From positions 17,859,085-17,923,084 of the forward strand of contig NC_079423.1 in NCBI RefSeq assembly GCF_026213295.1: a stretch of 64,000 nucleotides of DNA. The letters run 5' to 3'. The notes below the pieces were generated by a model. It was not told the origin of the DNA and did not search any database. It saw only the letters and a list, made by a program, of their open reading frames with translations. Origin of the DNA: Gadus chalcogrammus (lineage: Eukaryota; Chordata; Actinopteri; Gadiformes; Gadidae). The position numbers and the translations under genes are program-made. Below, in pieces: positions 60,312 to 64,000 of this stretch (position 1 is the first letter of the stretch; every line of letters starts with the position of its first letter).

Positions 60312-60832
60312 AGCATGAACAGGCCTTGTTGTTGATGTTGTTGTTGTGTTTGCCGTTGTACCGAATCCCAAAAGATTGAAGTGTAGATTCTTGTACACGG
60401 GGGAGGTTTTTAACTGCAAACCACTTCACGGCAGTTTGTCTTAATCATCGCAAATTCACTCAATCAGCATCGCGGCCTCACTTAAATCCGTCAGGAGAAA
60501 TGTGTTGATCCTAAACTGCAACCCTTTTGGAGCGATATCATCTGCACGGCATTCCTGTGGTTCCATTCTCAGAACAACTCAAAACAAACCCAACACGACC
60601 ACGGGTGGTAAACAAGGCTTCTCCGAGAGAACGACAGAGGGAAAGTAATAAGAACGGGTCAGAGGATAACTTCTCAGGAGCTTTCTCCTGAGGCCTTTGT
60701 TTTGATACCACAACAGACTCACCAGATCCAGGGAAAGGTGAAACATATGCCTTCCATAACGACGTCAGACCCCCTCTGTCACTCTGAGCTGTGACTCATA
60801 GCCTGCCTGTCACTCTGAGCCTGTTTCTCTGA
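60312..60832. other. unique non-coding sequence
   Basis: TTGTTGATGTTGTTGTTG at 60328-60345; otherwise repeat-free. No exon. Confidence 0.4.
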
Positions 60833-61052
60833 GCGGTCATTAAGGAGCAGGTAGGGGTTAGACAGTACAGAGACAGGTCATTAAGGAGCAGGTAGGGGTT
60901 AGACAGTACAGAGACAGGTCATTAAGGAGCAGGTAGGGGTTAGACAGTACAGAGACAGGTCATTAAGGAGCAGGTAGGGGTTAGACAGTACAGAGACAGG
61001 TCATTAAGGAGCAGGTAGGGGTTAGACAGTACAGAGACAGGTCATTAAGGTG
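60833..61052. repeat. minisatellite, 5 copies of about 42 bp (GGTCATTAAGGAGCAGGTAG)
   Basis: CATTAAGGAGCAGGTAGGGG-TTAGACAGTACAGAGACAGGT units, essentially identical, implying recent origin. Confidence 0.97.
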
Positions 61053-61464
61053 ATTGGTTGAAGGGTCAGCGTTGTGTCGGTAAAGAGCTGGCCAGTTCCT
61101 GTGAACACAGAACCTACTCCGGTTTCCTTCCCGGTTCATTCTACTCAGTGAACGTCTCGGCTTCGGGTGGAAGAATATTTCACCCTCTTTTACATTAGCA
61201 TGTTTGAAGGAGGACACTTCCATTCCTCAGATCAGATGAAAGCCGTTTGAAGGGTTCACGGCAGTGAACGGTCAGAGAGGGATTGCATCATGATCCAAGA
61301 GGTTGATGTAACCCTGTCCGTCTCTGCAGGGGTTTGATGATGGCTAAGTGGGTATTAAGCCAGATATTCTAAACGGATCCCTAGTAATACTTTAAAACGG
61401 TCTCTCCCAGCTCCTGAATAAAGCGGCCGTAAGGAGAAAGATTAGAAGATTCTTATTTTATTCA
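61053..61464. other. unique non-coding sequence
   Basis: No exon or array. Confidence 0.4.
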
Positions 61465-61846
61465 TACACTACCGTTCAAAAATTAGGGGTCACCCAAACA
61501 ATTTCATGTTTTCTACGAAAACTCACTTTTATTCAATAGTTTTCAGTTGTGCTAACATAATTGCACAAGGGTTTTCTAATCATCAATTGGCCTTTTAACA
61601 CGATCAGCTAAAAATCTTGCCGTGAGAACACAAGAGTGAGGGTGGCCGGGAACGAGCATACGTACACCAATGTAGATATTCCATAAAGAATCGGCCGTTT
61701 CCAGCAAGAATAGTCATTTACAACATTAACAATGTCTAGACTGTGTTTCTGATTTATTTAATGTTATCTTCATGGAAAAAAACGGTGCTTTTCTTTAAAA
61801 AAGAAGGACATTTCTAAGTGACCCCAACCTTTTGAGCGGCAGTGTA
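61465..61846. mobile_element. non-autonomous Tc1/mariner-type element (MITE), complete
   Basis: Terminal inverted repeats TACACTACCGTTCAAAAATT-AGGGGTCAC and GTGACCCCAACCTTTTGAGC-GGCAGTGTA (imperfect, about 29 bases) are bounded by TA on each side, the mariner target. At 382 bases it has no transposase frame. I recognise the termini from an abundant fish family. Confidence 0.92.
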
Positions 61847-62284
61847 TATCAGAACTATCTACCCCAGCTGGGAGATCCAGGAGCCCCAGTGATGACTCAT
61901 GTGCAGCATAGTCCTTTGTGTACAGCGTAATACCTCACGTGTACTGTCATACTTCACATATACTGTGATACTCCATCAGCAGAAGTACCCCAGGTCTCCG
62001 TGGAGACGGGCGGGTCGCGACCAGAGAACACCCTCGCAGCTCTCCGTCACTCGGCCCGAGCGGGGCGCACGTAAACACACGTCCGTCAGGCCGTCCGCCT
62101 CCGGGGTCCCGACCCGCCGCCGTCCCACGAGACGGCCTTATAGGGCCTCCAGCCCAGAGCCCCGCCGTCGCTCCAACCCCGGTACGGCACGCCGCTGTTT
62201 ACACTCTGATCCGTCAGGAACGCAGCCCCACGTCACCAGACGGGCCGGACCAGGACCCAACCGCAGCCCGCATCCTGGTCCACC
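61847..62284. other. unique sequence, GC-rich after 62000
   Basis: No exon supported, although one forward frame stays open across it. Confidence 0.4.
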
Positions 62285-62347
62285 TCCTGGTCCACCTCCT
62301 GGTCCCTGGTCCAGCTCTTGGACCAGGGACCAGGAGGTGGACCAGGA
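62285..62347. repeat. perfect 28-bp inverted repeat with 7-base loop
   Basis: The left arm 62285-62312 and right arm 62320-62347 are exact reverse complements made of CCTGGTCCACC / GGTGGACCAGG words. The loop is AGCTCTT. Confidence 0.97.
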
Positions 62348-62774
62348 CGTGGACCTCGAGTTGGACCAGGACCAGGGACCAGGAGCCCCTCAGCAGGCCG
62401 GGGTCAGCTGCAGGCCCGGTGTTTTGCTACGAGGAGCAGAGTCCTACGTAGGAGAGGAGCGCTGGCCCCAAGCCACCAGCCGGTCACCAGAGAGCCAGAG
62501 GAGAAACAGATGTTCCCCCGGGACAGGGGCGCACATCTGTCCCCCGATCACAGGCCTGCTGGGGCTGGGGTCCAGAGAGGGAGAGAGAGGCGGTGAGGGT
62601 GATAGAGACCGAGTGAGGGGGGGAGAGAGAGGGATAGTAGGAGAGAGATGTTTATGTAACTTGGAGGTCGATCTGATCGATGGTGGTCCTCACAGACCAG
62701 TCCTTCTAGTCTCATGGGACCAGAGGAATCCCCACCGCCTCCTCCCCACCACGAGACCCCTCACAGCTCGGGGT
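62348..62774. other. unique sequence with a purine patch
   Basis: GA-rich 62575-62650. No exon. Confidence 0.4.
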
Positions 62775-62776
62775 CT

Positions 62777-62851
<75 letters not shown>
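62775..62851. repeat. (GACA)n array, about 19 units
   Basis: Pure GACA tetranucleotide, the same motif as in barhl2 intron 2. Confidence 0.98.
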
Positions 62852-62852
<1 letters not shown>

Positions 62853-62930
62853 TGAGCAGAGAGTAAGAGAAAGATATGAAAAAGAGAGTGATAGACGGTC
62901 ATGACCCAGCAGAGGAGATAGACAGGTTGG

Positions 62931-62931
<1 letters not shown>

Positions 62932-62988
<57 letters not shown>

Positions 62989-63006
62989 GAGAGAGAGAGA
63001 GCGAGA

Positions 63007-63090
<84 letters not shown>
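62932..63090. repeat. (GA)n microsatellite
   Basis: About 159 bases of GA with GGGAGAG, GCGAGAGGAA breaks, 80 bases after the GACA array. This GACA-next-to-GA arrangement mirrors 29.7-30.03 kb. Confidence 0.97.
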
Positions 63091-63093
<3 letters not shown>

Positions 63094-63498
63094 AAGGGGC
63101 TCCGTGTTGTTTGGACAGGGAGAGACGGGGGAATCCTGGGGAATGCTAACGCTAATGCTAACCGGCTGGGGTTTCAACAGACCTAAGCCATTAGGAGATG
63201 CTTTATGGCCTCCTTCGAGGAAAGGGTTCAATAGTATCCTATAGAAGTAGCTCGAAGCAACGTAGCATTCTTACCCTCACAAGGCTATCGCTAGCCTGAA
63301 GCATTGTGTATCGCTGCTCCACTTAAACGGCTAATGTTAGCGTCAGGGGGCTAAGCGCTCGCCCTAATCAACAAGGAGAACGAGCTAACCAGCTGACCGA
63401 TGGTAAATGGAGAAGACACAACTGATTTAATGAGAGACAATAACACGATCTGTATGATTCAGACGGTCTTACTGTGTTTGAAACCAGGACATTCTGCA
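63091..63498. other. unique sequence with GCTAA-type words
   Basis: GCTAACGCTAATGCTAACC at 63145-63163 and CTAATGTTAGCGTC at 63331-63344. No exon. Confidence 0.4.
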
Positions 63499-63560
63499 CA
63501 ATTATAAGATATCTATATATATATATATATATAGATAAGATATACATATCTATATAATAC
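63499..63560. repeat. (TA)n hairpin, AAGATATCTATATATATATA
   Basis: ATAAGATATCTA(TA)nTAGATAAGATAT, self-complementary with mirror features. Confidence 0.9.
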
Positions 63561-63655
63561 ACGTAACACTACAAATAATGATAAAATTAGATAATGATAA
63601 GACAGAGGTACTTTAGCTGTTTTTCTGTGACCAGGCTCCACATTTATCTCAGTAC

Positions 63656-63738
63656 GGGGGGGGGGGGGTGTGGGGGTCGAGGGGGGGGGGGGGTGTGGGG
63701 GTCGAGGGGGGGGGGGGTGTGGGGGTCGCGGGGGGAGG
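63656..63738. repeat. G-rich minisatellite (GGGGGTGTGGGGGTCGAGGG)
   Basis: Three units of 25-28 bases with G9-G12 runs, strongly G-quadruplex-capable. C18 follows at 63807-63823. Confidence 0.95.
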
Positions 63739-64000
63739 CTGCAGTGTAGGATGTGTACCCCTATACCTCTCCCTTAACCCTGTTATATATGAGTAACCCT
63801 GGAGCGCCCCCCCCCCCCCCCCCAAGGGACCCGGGGTCCCCTCTGGGCCACGGGGCCGGCCCCTGGGCGTGCGACACGGAGACCCCACACATCTGGATCC
63901 TGCTTGACGGCGGTCAGCCGTCAGCTGGGGCCGGCAGCCGACCAATCAGAGGCCGGGTGGGCTGGTGTTATGATGGGGGGGGGCAGACATCTGCTAATGT
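63739..64000. other. unique terminal sequence
   Basis: CpG-rich, with a C run at 63807-63823 and CCAATCAGAGG at 63941. No exon. Confidence 0.4.

Noticed and set aside
61899..62855. A 318-codon forward frame at the right end
   Set aside because: It crosses the perfect palindrome and ends in the GACA array. Composition follows GC-rich DNA and no domain is recognisable.

Overview
The window looks like a teleost fish chromosome segment. The evidence is vertebrate-type splicing, a single three-exon homeobox gene, very dense dinucleotide microsatellites and minisatellites, and several interspersed repeats of kinds I recognise from fish genomes (a Tc1/mariner-type MITE, a hAT-type MITE and two abundant short-repeat families). 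There is one 100-base assembly gap (48901-49000). Nothing prokaryotic or viral is visible.

The only protein-coding gene I can support is barhl2, a BarH-class homeobox transcription factor gene on the minus strand. Its coding exons are 32535-31950, 30280-30055 and 28624-28312. Spliced, they give 374 residues: two FIL (eh1-like) repressor motifs in exon 1, a BarH homeodomain split across exons 2 and 3, and the conserved BARHL C-terminus. The exon phases close exactly with GT-AG introns. The 5' side shows an eight-codon upstream ORF ending one base before the start codon, a consensus CRE and two facing CCAAT boxes.

The rest behaves like the gene desert expected around a developmental regulator. 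Islands of non-repetitive, homeodomain-site-rich sequence, which I infer to be candidate conserved non-coding elements, alternate with tandem arrays. The left flank (1-28 kb, downstream of barhl2) has islands near 5.9-8.6, 10.5-13.4, 13.6-14.3, 15.2-17.5, 23.3-23.7 and 25-26 kb. Among them lie minisatellites of 20, 23, 25, about 30 and 33 bp, a 0.6-kb CCA/CCT array, and GT, GA and CT arrays. The right flank (33-64 kb, upstream of barhl2) has islands near 34.6-35.9, 36.7, 40.1, 42.7-43.0, 44.9, 47.1, 48.4 and 49.8 kb. It also holds a 1.1-kb minisatellite of GCTAGCTAG-bearing units, purine-rich arrays, and very long CA/GT arrays between 54 and 60 kb.

Three CTCF-like motifs in one orientation and one weaker opposite motif cluster at 55.1-59.2 kb and could mark a domain edge. 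No computation was run. Conservation, repeat-family names and regulatory roles are inferences from reading the sequence, and are marked as such.
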